Assembly: GCA_964486335.1 (NCBI GenBank)
Contig: CAZAMB010000001.1
Span: 62,001 to 126,000, forward strand
Direction: 5' to 3'
Source of the DNA: CAZAMB01 sp964486335
GTDB lineage: Bacteria > Planctomycetota > Phycisphaerae > UBA1845
DNA length: 64,000 nt
Shown here one piece after another: positions 36,237 through 44,413 of the stretch (position 1 is its first letter; each line of letters starts with the position of its first letter). Under the pieces are notes generated by a model, which searched no databases, was not told the origin of the DNA, and worked only from the letters and a program-made list of their open reading frames with translations. A program made the position numbers and the translations under genes.

Positions 36237-36791
36237 TTAGAAGGACAGCGATCGCAGCTCGGTAAGACTGAGAACTCGTGTTCCGCTGTCGGCTGAATCG
36301 CCTTGTACGCGGATGCGCATTGTCCCATTCCGCGAAAGAGCTGAGTCTAGCGCGCCGATGAGACTCTGAATGGTGAACCACTGAGCCCGCGAAGGGAAAG
36401 GGGTTGATTCGGCGACGCGGTCCACGCGGATCCGAACCGTATGAGGCGAGTCGTAGGGGGGTGTCTGTCGGGACCACCCGCGGGCGCGCATCGGCCGACC
36501 CGCGACGTTGACGTAAAAATGGATTCCACCGGGTTCGGCTTGCGCCGCTAAGGAAGTGCCCCCGACGGGTTCCGCCGGTCCAGCGACAACTTCGACTTCC
36601 CGCCACTGATCCTGTTGGATTTCGACGGCCTGAATGACAAGCGATCGAGTCAAAGCGTGAACATCTTCAGCGGAAAGCGATTCGGCATGCACGGCGGTGG
36701 AAGGATCGAGCCAGTGAAGAGCGACGGCCGTGCTCGTCATGGCGAGGGCGAGACACCCGAGAGTTCTGAACATCCGAGCGTGTTGTTTCAT
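36237..36791 (-). CDS. Small exported hypothetical protein
   Basis: A 184-residue product starting at ATG 36791; an upstream start at 36809 would only add six residues. The signal peptide FRTLGCLALAMTSTAVALHW is followed by AESLSAEDV. The mature protein has a helix (SAEDVHALTRSLVIQAVEIQ) and beta segments such as WREVEVVAGPAEPVGG and GIHFYVNVAGRPMRARGW. No family was recognised. There is no clear ribosome site. It stands alone, convergent with the giant secreted protein gene and ~290 bp from accD, and its function is unknown. Confidence 0.6.
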   Translation of the reverse strand: MKQHARMFRTLGCLALAMTSTAVALHWLDPSTAVHAESLSAEDVHALTRSLVIQAVEIQQDQWREVEVVAGPAEPVGGTSLAAQAEPGGIHFYVNVAGRPMRARGWSRQTPPYDSPHTVRIRVDRVAESTPFPSRAQWFTIQSLIGALDSALSRNGTMRIRVQGDSADSGTRVLSLTELRSLSF

Positions 36792-37081
36792 TTCGATCGG
36801 AGGGGCCAATCAGGTCGCTGGATCGTTGCTGTGTCCGGCACCGCGGGTCGTCATAGTTTGGACGCTAAACTATGTCGCATCGCACGTGCGGAACAATGAC
36901 GGGCGACCGCTCACCCGATCATTCATCGGCGGAAATCGTTGCGATACTTTTGCGATTCTATGACAACGCGCGACGGTTGCAAGAATGCGCGCACCGATTG
37001 AGTGGATATAAGCAATCGTACTGGAACGATTCATGGAGCGACGTGACACGGCGCGCCGAACGACGGATCACTGAATTGAAG

Positions 37082-37888
37082 CTATTTACCGCAATAATCG
37101 ATGATTCGTGCGATCTCGCGACGAAGATCGGAGCGAGGGACGATGCGATCGACGAAGCCGTGCTCCAGCATGAACTCCGCTGTCTGGAATCCCTCGGGAA
37201 GTTCGGCGTTGATCGTGTTGGCGATGACACGCGGTCCGGCAAATCCGATCATCGCTTTGGGTTCCGCCATGATCACGTCGCCAAGACTTGCGAAGCTCGC
37301 CGCCACACCGGCTGTGGTCGGATCGGTCGCCACCACAATGTATAGCCCGCCGGCGTCGTCTAATCGCGCCAGCGCCGCAGAGGTCTTGGCCATCTGAACC
37401 AGTGAAATCATCCCTTCCTGCATTCGTGCACCGCCCGACGCGGTGACCATGACGAAAGGAAGATTCTCATCAATGGCGCGTTCAATGGCACGGGTGACCT
37501 TTTCTCCAACGACCGCTCCCATCGAAGCCATGATGAAGGACGGGTTCATCACGCCGAGAATGACGGGTCGGCCTCGGATGAAGGCGCGTCCGACGACGAC
37601 GGCATCGGTCTCGCCGGTTTTCTCACGTTCGCGATTGAGCCTCTCAGTGTAGGGAATGCGGTCCTTGAACTGGAGCGGGTCGGTCGAGCGGAGGTCCTGG
37701 GCGAATTCCTCGAAGGAGCCGGGATCGGCGAGCTGTTCGATACGCACGCGGGCGTCAACACGGCGATGGTGGCCGCATTCGAGACAGACGTGGAGGTTTT
37801 CGGCGACTTCCTTCTCGTAGACCATGTGCCCGCAGGCTTCACAGCGGGTCCAGAGTCCGGGAGGCACGCCTTGTCGTTCTTCCGCCAT
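37082..37888 (-). CDS. accD: Acetyl-CoA carboxylase carboxyltransferase subunit beta
   Basis: A 268-residue protein, the normal size for AccD. The N-terminal zinc ribbon is visible as CEACGHMVYEKEVAENLHVC followed by ECGHH (Cys 16, 19, 35, 38). The carboxyltransferase core has VVGRAFIRGRPVILGVM, FVMVTASGGARMQEGMISL and ATDPTTAGVAASFASLGDV, with the oxyanion-forming Gly pairs. With AccA it transfers CO2 from carboxybiotin to acetyl-CoA in fatty-acid synthesis. It is the last gene of the gap-pgk-rpe operon, 5 bp after rpe. accA is not in the window. Confidence 0.95.
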   Translation of the reverse strand: MAEERQGVPPGLWTRCEACGHMVYEKEVAENLHVCLECGHHRRVDARVRIEQLADPGSFEEFAQDLRSTDPLQFKDRIPYTERLNREREKTGETDAVVVGRAFIRGRPVILGVMNPSFIMASMGAVVGEKVTRAIERAIDENLPFVMVTASGGARMQEGMISLVQMAKTSAALARLDDAGGLYIVVATDPTTAGVAASFASLGDVIMAEPKAMIGFAGPRVIANTINAELPEGFQTAEFMLEHGFVDRIVPRSDLRREIARIIDYCGK

Positions 37889-37893
37889 CGTTG

Positions 37894-38622
37894 CTACTCC
37901 CCCGCCGCCTTGGCGGCCAGTTCGTGAAGACGCTTCATCGCGGCGACGGGGTCTGTTTTGCCGTAGATCGCCGTTCCGGCGACGAACGTGTCGGCGCCGG
38001 CCGCCGCCGCCGCCGCGATGGTATTCTCATCGATTCCCCCGTCGATTTGCAAACGCTGGTCGGGACGGAGCCGTTTTCGTAGTTCGGTTACCTTTGGCAG
38101 TACGTCGGCGATGAACTTCTGACCGCCGAAACCGGGCCAGACGCTCATGACCAGAACCAGATTCACTGTCGAAAGCACGCGCTCAACGGCCTTGATCGGC
38201 GTGGTCGGGTTCAGGCAGACTCCGGCGGACGCGCCGAGGTCGTGTATCTGATCGACGAGTGCGGACGTTTTATCCGCGACTTCTATATGAAAGGTAATGT
38301 GGTCGCAGCCGGCCTTCACGAAGGCTTCGGCGTAACGCCCCGGCTCGGAGATCATCAGGTGGGCGTCGAAGAAGAGCTTCGTGCGAGGTCGGAGGGACTT
38401 AATCACCGGCACGCCGAAGCTGATGTTGGGAACGAAGTGGCCGTCCATGACGTCGAGGTGGAGCATCTCCGCCCCGGCGTTTTCGACCAGCGCGGCGTCT
38501 TCGGCCAGTCGGGCAAAATCGGCCGAGAGCAACGACGGGGCCATGCGGACGGCCGGCGCAGCCAAGGCAAACTCGCGTCGTTGTGTGATCGTGGATGCGG
38601 CCATAGTGTCGTTTGGTTTCAC
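37894..38622 (-). CDS. rpe: Ribulose-phosphate 3-epimerase
   Basis: About 242 residues from GTG 38622, or 236 from ATG 38604. The GTG overlaps the pgk stop (GTGA), which favours coupling, so I keep it; neither start has a good ribosome site. Family motifs: APSLLSADFARL, the metal-binding HLDVMDGHFVPNISFG, DAHLMISEPGRY, VWPGFGGQKF and LQIDGGIDENT. It interconverts ribulose-5-phosphate and xylulose-5-phosphate in the pentose-phosphate pathway. The N-terminus is ~20 residues longer than typical Rpe, so a later start is possible. Confidence 0.94.
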   Translation of the reverse strand: MKPNDTMAASTITQRREFALAAPAVRMAPSLLSADFARLAEDAALVENAGAEMLHLDVMDGHFVPNISFGVPVIKSLRPRTKLFFDAHLMISEPGRYAEAFVKAGCDHITFHIEVADKTSALVDQIHDLGASAGVCLNPTTPIKAVERVLSTVNLVLVMSVWPGFGGQKFIADVLPKVTELRKRLRPDQRLQIDGGIDENTIAAAAAAGADTFVAGTAIYGKTDPVAAMKRLHELAAKAAGE

Positions 38623-39851
38623 GCGTCGTCGAGGATGTCAATCGGCAGAAAGGGTTTGCCCTCCAGAAACTCCAGCGATGCTCCACCGCCGGTGGAGATG
38701 TGAGTCATGCGCTGGACCATGCCCAGCTTGTCCAAAGCAGCAGCGCTGTCGCCGCCGCCGACGATCGAAATCGCGCCATGATGAGTGACTTCGGCGATGG
38801 CTGTAGCCATGGCGAGCGTTCCGGCGTCGAAGGGCGGAACTTCGAAGACGCCCATTGGTCCGTTCCAGACGACGGTCTTCGCGGTCAGAATCGTCGCTCG
38901 AAAGGCCTGCATCGTCTTGGGACCGATGTCGAGACCCATCTTGTCGGGCGGAATGGCTGCGTCACAGTCGGTCTTGGCTGTTCCGGGCTTGATCTCGGCG
39001 GCGACCACGGAATCAACCGGCAGCATCAGGCGATTGCCTGCGGACCGGCGAAGCTCGCGAGCGGTGTCGAACAGCGCCGGTTCCACCAAGCTTCGACCGA
39101 CCTGCATGCCGTCCGCGGCGAGAAACGTGTAGGCCATCGCTCCGCCGACGAGGATCGTGTCACACTTCCCCAGCAGCGAGCGGATCACTCCCAGCTTGTC
39201 GGAGACCTTGGCCCCGCCGAGGACACAGACGAACGGCCGCTTCGGGTTGGAAAGCGCATCACCGAGGAACTTCAACTCTTTCTGCACGAGGTAGCCGCAG
39301 ACACGGGGCTTGCCACTCATCTTCCGCGGCACTGTCAACATGCTTGCGTTGTCGCGGTGGCAGGTGCCGAAGGCGTCGTTGACGTAGGCGTCGCCGAGCG
39401 CCGCGATCTGTCCTGCAAAGACGTCCTTTTTCTCACGAAGCGTTGGGTCCGCGGCTGCTTTCTTGTCCTTGATGGTTTCCGCAGGGTGGAAGCGGAGGTT
39501 TTCCAAAAGGCAAGCCTCGCCGTCGCGGAGCGAGCCGACGGTCTCGACGACCTTCGGGCCGATGCAATCGGGCAATAGCGAGACCTTCGTTCCAAGAAGT
39601 TCCGACAGCCGAGCGGCAACCGGCGCCAGTGTGTACTTTTGCTTCTGATCGGGTTCCTCGTCAGGTCGGCCGAGGTGGCTCATCAGGACGATTCGTCCAC
39701 CGCCTGCGAGGAGTTTCTTGACGGTCGGCAGGGCCGCGCGAATGCGGCGATCGTCAGTTATAGCGCCAGCGTCGTCGAGCGGCACGTTAAGGTCGAGCCG
39801 AGCAAGCACGCGTTTTCCGCGAAAGGCGATGTCATCCACGGTTTTCTTCAT
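38619..39851 (-). CDS. pgk: Phosphoglycerate kinase
   Basis: A 410-residue protein, slightly longer than the ~390-400 usual. Typical stretches: RVLARLDLNVPLDDAG, DDRRIRAALPTVKKLL, VLMSHLGRPDEE, CLLENLRFHPAE, VNDAFGTCHRD, PFVCVLGGAKVSDKLGVI and the nucleotide-binding VWNGPMGVFEVPPFDAGT and SIVGGGDSAAAL. It transfers phosphate between 1,3-bisphosphoglycerate and ADP. ATG 39851 opens directly into the family N-terminus. It is third in the gap operon, after an 86-aa gene, and overlaps rpe by 4 bp. Confidence 0.96.
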   Translation of the reverse strand: MKKTVDDIAFRGKRVLARLDLNVPLDDAGAITDDRRIRAALPTVKKLLAGGGRIVLMSHLGRPDEEPDQKQKYTLAPVAARLSELLGTKVSLLPDCIGPKVVETVGSLRDGEACLLENLRFHPAETIKDKKAAADPTLREKKDVFAGQIAALGDAYVNDAFGTCHRDNASMLTVPRKMSGKPRVCGYLVQKELKFLGDALSNPKRPFVCVLGGAKVSDKLGVIRSLLGKCDTILVGGAMAYTFLAADGMQVGRSLVEPALFDTARELRRSAGNRLMLPVDSVVAAEIKPGTAKTDCDAAIPPDKMGLDIGPKTMQAFRATILTAKTVVWNGPMGVFEVPPFDAGTLAMATAIAEVTHHGAISIVGGGDSAAALDKLGMVQRMTHISTGGGASLEFLEGKPFLPIDILDDA

Positions 39852-39887
39852 GTCAGAAAATCCGAAAGCGGCAAACGAGTAACCGAA

Positions 39888-40148
39888 CTAACGACGCGAT
39901 TTTCGCCCGCCACCGCGCGACCGTCTACCATTGATCGGTTCAATCCGCTTGATGTGAACGGGATCGATGTACGCCTTTTCCTGTGGAAAATCTTCAGGGT
40001 TGGACGCCAGTCCGATGACGATTTCGGAACGGCCGACAATCATGAAGTCATGATGAAGGACGTCATAATGCGAACCATCGGAAACAAAAACCCGAATTGG
40101 ATGAAACGGGTGTTTCCGAATATGCGCTCGAATGTCATCCAGTCGCAT
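39888..40148 (-). CDS. Small conserved-looking protein between gap and pgk
   Basis: An 86-residue protein: MRLDDIRAHIRKHPFHPIRV then FVSDGSHYDVLHHDFMIVG and a basic tail. The pattern of 'I...L...PF.PF.I...DG..Y.I.HP.F..V' recalls small planctomycete proteins found near many genes. I know no function. It begins 7 bp after gap and ends 36 bp before pgk, so it is almost certainly co-transcribed. The fold looks like a small beta barrel, possibly nucleic-acid binding (inference from the basic tail). Confidence 0.65.
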   Translation of the reverse strand: MRLDDIRAHIRKHPFHPIRVFVSDGSHYDVLHHDFMIVGRSEIVIGLASNPEDFPQEKAYIDPVHIKRIEPINGRRSRGGGRKSRR

Positions 40149-40155
40149 GGCAAAC

Positions 40156-41181
40156 TCACAGCTTCGCCACTCGCGCGATCAGGTCGCCGGTGCGGCTGGC
40201 ATACCCCCACTCGTTGTCGTACCACGACACGACCTTCACCATGTTTCCGCCCGCGGCGGGCATGGTCATCGTGCTCTGCGCGTCGACGATCGAGCTGTGC
40301 GGATTGCCTATGATATCGGAGCTGACCAGCGGATCTTCACTGTACTCGAGGATGCCGCGCATCTTCCCCTCTGCTGCGTTCTTCAGCGCGGCGTTGATTT
40401 CAGCAGATGTAACGGATTTCTTCAGCGTCGCGACAAAGTCCACGATCGAACCGTCCGCGACCGGAACCCGCAACGCGAACCCGTTGAGTTTGCCGTTGAG
40501 TTCGGGAATCACCTTGCCGACCGCCTTGGCTGCACCCGTCGTGGTCGGAATGATATTGACCGCCGCCGCCCGGGCTCGCCGCGGATCCTTGTGAACCAGG
40601 TCGGAAACACTCTGGTCATTCGTGTACGCATGAACCGTGGTCATCAACCCTTCAATCATGCCAAACGAATCGTTGAGTACTTTCGCGATCGGCGCGAGGC
40701 AATTCGTCGTGCAACTGGCGTTGGACAGGCAAGTTTGCGACGCCGACAGCTTGTCGTCGTTGACTCCGAGCACGACGGTCAGGTCCGGCTCGTCGCTTGC
40801 CGGTGCGCTAAGAATGACTTTCTTCGCGCCGGCCTTGAGATGGTCGCCGTAGCCGCCCTTTTCGCTGCTTCGCTTGGTGAAGACACCGGTGGATTCAACG
40901 GCCACATCGACGCCGAGTTTTCCCCAGGGAAGATTGGCCGGTGCGCGCTCGCTGAGTACCGCGATTTCCTTGCCGTTGACGATGAGCGCCTTGTCGGTCG
41001 ATTCCACGGTTCCCTTGAAGCGACCGTGGACCGAGTCGTACTTGAGAAGCTGTCGGAGGATCGCCACATCGCTCAGGTCGTTGATAGCAACGACTTCAAA
41101 ATCCGCCGGTCGACTCGCCAGCACGCGAAACACCAAACGCCCAATTCGCCCAAACCCGTTGATCCCAACTCGTACGGCCAT
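40156..41181 (-). CDS. gap: Glyceraldehyde-3-phosphate dehydrogenase, type I
   Basis: A 341-residue enzyme. The NAD-binding start is VGINGFGRIGRLVFR. The catalytic Cys lies in SNASCTTNCLAPIAKVLND, with His in TVHAYTNDQSVSDL. Substrate loops (RRARAAAVNIIPTTTGAAKA, LNGFALRVPVADGSIVDF) and the C-terminal SWYDNEWGYASR are typical. It oxidises glyceraldehyde-3-phosphate with NAD and phosphate. I chose ATG 41181, with GGAG ~9 nt upstream; ATG 41187 lies too close to that site. It is the first gene of a carbon-metabolism operon with pgk, rpe and accD. Confidence 0.96.
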   Translation of the reverse strand: MAVRVGINGFGRIGRLVFRVLASRPADFEVVAINDLSDVAILRQLLKYDSVHGRFKGTVESTDKALIVNGKEIAVLSERAPANLPWGKLGVDVAVESTGVFTKRSSEKGGYGDHLKAGAKKVILSAPASDEPDLTVVLGVNDDKLSASQTCLSNASCTTNCLAPIAKVLNDSFGMIEGLMTTVHAYTNDQSVSDLVHKDPRRARAAAVNIIPTTTGAAKAVGKVIPELNGKLNGFALRVPVADGSIVDFVATLKKSVTSAEINAALKNAAEGKMRGILEYSEDPLVSSDIIGNPHSSIVDAQSTMTMPAAGGNMVKVVSWYDNEWGYASRTGDLIARVAKL

Positions 41182-41241
41182 GTTCATTCACTCCAACACC
41201 ACGGTTCGCGATGCGAACCTTCCTCGAACTCCACGTCGTCC

Positions 41242-41270
41242 AAGCTACGAGTTTGCCTGAATCCGGTCAA
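41242..41270 (-). promoter_or_regulatory. Likely promoter of the gap operon
   Basis: On the minus strand TTGACC (41265-41270) and TAGCTT (41242-41247) have a 17-bp spacer. The -35 box is good, the -10 box only moderate. Transcription would start about 54 nt before ATG 41181. Confidence 0.4.
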
Positions 41271-41328
41271 GAATGGGACTGTTACCTATACGAACGAAAC
41301 AGGCTTGCGATGCAAACAGTTTCGCTTT

Positions 41329-41350
41329 GCATTATTGTTAAAATAATGGC
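41329..41350. promoter_or_regulatory. AT-rich inverted repeat upstream of the carboxypeptidase gene
   Basis: GCATTATT (41329-41336) is mirrored by AATAATGGC (41342-41350), with a ~5-nt centre. It lies 12 bp before ATG 41362. The symmetry and AT content in a GC-rich context suggest an operator overlapping the promoter, but no regulator is known. Confidence 0.35.
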
Positions 41351-41361
41351 AAGATACTGGA

Positions 41362-42780
41362 ATGTTCGGCGTCTTTCGCATCTTCAGCCCATCGACGTCG
41401 TTAAGTTATTTGCTAGTGATGATCCTTGTAGCTTTTGAACCGGTCGAAGTCTTCGCCCAACCGGATGGCTACGAGGGATACCAGGTCCTGCGAATCAAAG
41501 TGAGCGATTCATCGGACCGGCAATGGATTGAACAACTTCAGCTTGCGAACGATGGCGTTCAAATCTGGTCGGATGAGGTTGGACGGGAGTTTGTCGACGT
41601 TCGTGTTTCCCCCTCGGTCAAGAACGAGCGAACGTTTGGGGACCTTTCTTATACGGTTCTAATCGAGGACTTGCAAGTTCATATTGATCAGCTTTATGCG
41701 TCGGGGCCGCACGACGGGTTTTTCAGCGCGGCCCGAAGTTATGAGCAACATGTGCAATTCATGGGAGAATTGGCGGCGGCGTTTCCGCAACTTGTAGACG
41801 TGTTTTCAATTGGGAATTCGGTTGAAGGGCGCCCTTTGTGGGTGATGAGAATATCGGGGAGCAGCTCGGAGAAGCCGGGAATGATGTACCACGGTGCCCA
41901 GCACGGCAACGAGACCGTCGGTGCTGCGATTGTGGCATTCCTTGCAAATCACTTATTAACCAATTACGAGACCGATCCGGAAATCGCCTCGCTGGTGAAT
42001 AATCTTGAATGGTTCTTGCTGCCAATCATGAACCCAGATGGGTATAATCGGTTCAGCCGATACAACAGTCGTGGCGTGGATTTGAACCGCAATTGGGGTG
42101 GAATCGGCGGTCCCGCCAACGCCTTTTCGGAGCCTGAGACCGCCGCCATGCGGGATCTTTTTGTCGCCCGGCCGAATATACGCGCCCATATCGATTTCCA
42201 TGGTTACGTTTCGTGGATCCTTTGGCCGTGGGGACACACCGCAACTCATACTGAGGATCATGAGATCTTCGCCCACCTGGGACGGCGATTTCGTTATTTG
42301 GTCGGTCCTCCCTACTCCGATGCGTACAAGATAGGGACGATCTGGGATGTTGCTTATCCCGTGATCGGCGGCTCGACGAATTATACTTACGGCACGCACG
42401 GGATTTGGGCATTTACGTTCGAAGCCCCTTCTTCATCGCTTCCCGAGATGTGCAATGTTTTCCTTTCGCCCATGCTTTTCTTTCCTCGCTGGATCCTCAA
42501 GTGCGGCGACGATTGGCTTGCACGCGCCGACAGAGATCCGCTCCTAGGGTTTACCGACTGGAATGAAAACGATATCCCGGATGTATGTGAAGGAAAAGGT
42601 GACCTTGACGGGGACGGGAACATCAGGAGCAATGACTTTTCACTTTGGGCCGGTTGTTCGAACGGTCCTTCTCGACCTTACCTGGGAGCCCAGTGTCGTC
42701 TCCTTGATTTTAATGACGATAACGACATTGATCTGGCCGATTATCGCGTCTTTGCGTTGTCATTTGGAGACGGGCATTAA
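41362..42780 (+). CDS. Secreted M14 zinc carboxypeptidase with dockerin-like tail
   Basis: A 472-residue protein with a signal peptide (LSYLLVMILVAFEPVEVFAQ). The M14 zinc site is HGAQHGNET (His and Glu), with the third ligand in HIDFHGYVSW. Substrate-binding Arg/Asn appear in GVDLNRNWGG and the catalytic Glu in WAFTFEAPSS. PIMNPDGYNRFSR is another family hallmark. The C-terminal ~65 residues hold dockerin-like repeats (DLDGDGNIRSNDFSLW and DFNDDNDIDLADYRVF). It should cleave C-terminal residues of extracellular peptides. It has an N-terminal propeptide-like part of ~90 residues. It is divergent from gap and not in an operon with the methyltransferase 75 bp downstream. Confidence 0.9.
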   Translation: MFGVFRIFSPSTSLSYLLVMILVAFEPVEVFAQPDGYEGYQVLRIKVSDSSDRQWIEQLQLANDGVQIWSDEVGREFVDVRVSPSVKNERTFGDLSYTVLIEDLQVHIDQLYASGPHDGFFSAARSYEQHVQFMGELAAAFPQLVDVFSIGNSVEGRPLWVMRISGSSSEKPGMMYHGAQHGNETVGAAIVAFLANHLLTNYETDPEIASLVNNLEWFLLPIMNPDGYNRFSRYNSRGVDLNRNWGGIGGPANAFSEPETAAMRDLFVARPNIRAHIDFHGYVSWILWPWGHTATHTEDHEIFAHLGRRFRYLVGPPYSDAYKIGTIWDVAYPVIGGSTNYTYGTHGIWAFTFEAPSSSLPEMCNVFLSPMLFFPRWILKCGDDWLARADRDPLLGFTDWNENDIPDVCEGKGDLDGDGNIRSNDFSLWAGCSNGPSRPYLGAQCRLLDFNDDNDIDLADYRVFALSFGDGH

Positions 42781-42854
42781 CGAAGTATTCCACGAAACCA
42801 ATTAAATACGGCAAGCCCCTAGCGAGGTCTCGTTGATCCGAAGGGAAAACTGGC

Positions 42855-43688
42855 TTGGCAAACGCGCGCGATGGCGATTACGTTTTGGGCACCAGCGATG
42901 AAGAACTTATTCGATTGGGATTCCAGCATCGCGCGTGGGGAGAGTGCGCCTACGCCATTTGGGAACGTGCGGGGTTCGGCCCGGGACAAACGATTCTCGA
43001 TGTTGGCTGCGGACCGGGATTCGCTGCGATGGACCTGGCGAGGATTGTCGGACCTCGCGGACGCATCATTGCGGTGGATGAGTCCGCGAGGTTTCTCGAT
43101 CACTTGAACGGTCAAATTTCCGCACAGAACTTGTCGCAAATTGAAACTCGAAAGGCCGACGTTACGTCATTGCAGCTACCGAACCAAAGCATCGACGGCA
43201 CCTACGCTCGATGGGTGCTGTGTTTCGTAAACAACCCAATGGCCGTAGTCACCGCCGTGGCTGCGGCCCTTCGTCCCGGGGGCGCGTTCGCGGTTCAGGA
43301 TTATTTCAATTACCGGGCGATTGCACTCGCCCCCCGCAGCGCCATTTTTGCGAAAGTGATAGACGCGGTTGAGTTAAGTTGGCGAAGGCACGGTGGCGAT
43401 CCGGACATTGTCGCGCGCCTGCCCGCGATGATGCGTCAATGCGGGCTGGAAGTGCGGGAGATTCGGCCGATCGCGCGCGTCGGTCGACCCGGCTCTGCGC
43501 TGTGGGATTGGCCGACAACGTTCTTTCGAACCTATGTACCCGCGCTGGTGGGCATGGGGTTGCTCACGACGGACGATCAGGCGGAGTTCGAGCGGGAATG
43601 GGTGAAACGGTCGAGCGATCCCGACACGTTTTTCTGTACACCGATGGTGTACGATGTGATCGCGGTCAAGCCGTTTGGACCGTGGTGA
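42855..43688 (+). CDS. SAM-dependent methyltransferase
   Basis: A 277-residue protein starting at TTG 42855, with GGGA 8 nt upstream; no ATG is suitable. Motif I is TILDVGCGPGFAAMDLA, then IIAVDESARFLDHL (acidic residue after strand 2), KADVTSLQLPN and AALRPGGAFAVQDYFNY. This fits the Methyltransf_11/25 or UbiE-like group. The C-terminal third varies and gives no substrate clue. It stands alone between the carboxypeptidase and the MaoC gene. Confidence 0.8.
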   Translation: MANARDGDYVLGTSDEELIRLGFQHRAWGECAYAIWERAGFGPGQTILDVGCGPGFAAMDLARIVGPRGRIIAVDESARFLDHLNGQISAQNLSQIETRKADVTSLQLPNQSIDGTYARWVLCFVNNPMAVVTAVAAALRPGGAFAVQDYFNYRAIALAPRSAIFAKVIDAVELSWRRHGGDPDIVARLPAMMRQCGLEVREIRPIARVGRPGSALWDWPTTFFRTYVPALVGMGLLTTDDQAEFEREWVKRSSDPDTFFCTPMVYDVIAVKPFGPW

Positions 43689-43860
43689 TCGTTCCGCATC
43701 CACCGAGTTTAAGGTACGCGCCTGCTGGAATTCGACACGACCGGAGCCGTCTGAACGACTTGTTGGGATGGAATGACCATCATCGTCGTCATTCGGCCGA
43801 TTATCGCACCCAGAGCTTTCCAATTCATCCTCGGCGCGGTAATGGTCGATGCGTCCAGCA

Positions 43861-44304
43861 ATGACCACGACCATGACATCAAAAACCCGTGCGACACTTC
43901 AAGTTGGCGACGTCGGTGAATTCACCAAGACGGTGACCGAACATGACGTGTTCGGATTCGCCGACGCGTCGGGCGATTTCAACCCGCTGCACATCGACGA
44001 GGAATATGCCAAGAAAACAGTCTTCGGCCGTCGCATCGCCCACGGCATTCTCACCGCCGGGATCATTTCGACGGTCCTCGGCGGCGAGATTCCCGGCCTT
44101 GGAACCATCTTCGTCGAACTGCACATCCAATTTCGCAAACCGGTCTTTATCGGCGACACGGTGACCGCCCGCGCAACGGTGATGGAGATCATCAATCCAA
44201 AACGAGTGCGGCTGCTGGTCGCCTGCGTCAACCAGTCGGGGGAGGACGTGGCTGTCGGGAACGCGGTGGTCGTACCCCCGAAGGAAACCCGCGTCATCGT
44301 TTGA
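43861..44304 (+). CDS. MaoC-like (R)-specific enoyl-CoA hydratase
   Basis: A 147-residue hot-dog-fold protein from ATG 43861; ATG 43873 is also possible. The hydratase 2 motif is clear in ASGDFNPLHIDEEYAKKTVFG (Asp and His) and GRRIAHGILTAG. The C-terminal strand part LHIQFRKPVFIGDTVTARAT is typical for PhaJ/MaoC enzymes. It hydrates trans-2-enoyl-CoA to the (R)-3-hydroxy form. Neither PHA synthase nor beta-oxidation genes are adjacent, so the pathway is not evident. Confidence 0.88.
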   Translation: MTTTMTSKTRATLQVGDVGEFTKTVTEHDVFGFADASGDFNPLHIDEEYAKKTVFGRRIAHGILTAGIISTVLGGEIPGLGTIFVELHIQFRKPVFIGDTVTARATVMEIINPKRVRLLVACVNQSGEDVAVGNAVVVPPKETRVIV

Positions 44305-44413
44305 CCCGCCGTTAGATCAATCCCAATTCGGTCCTTGTGAGCGGCGAACATCAGTTCGCGCGGATTTCCCTTCGAATCGATCGCCCATCCGCTGCGTATG
44401 AGCGACGTGCCTG

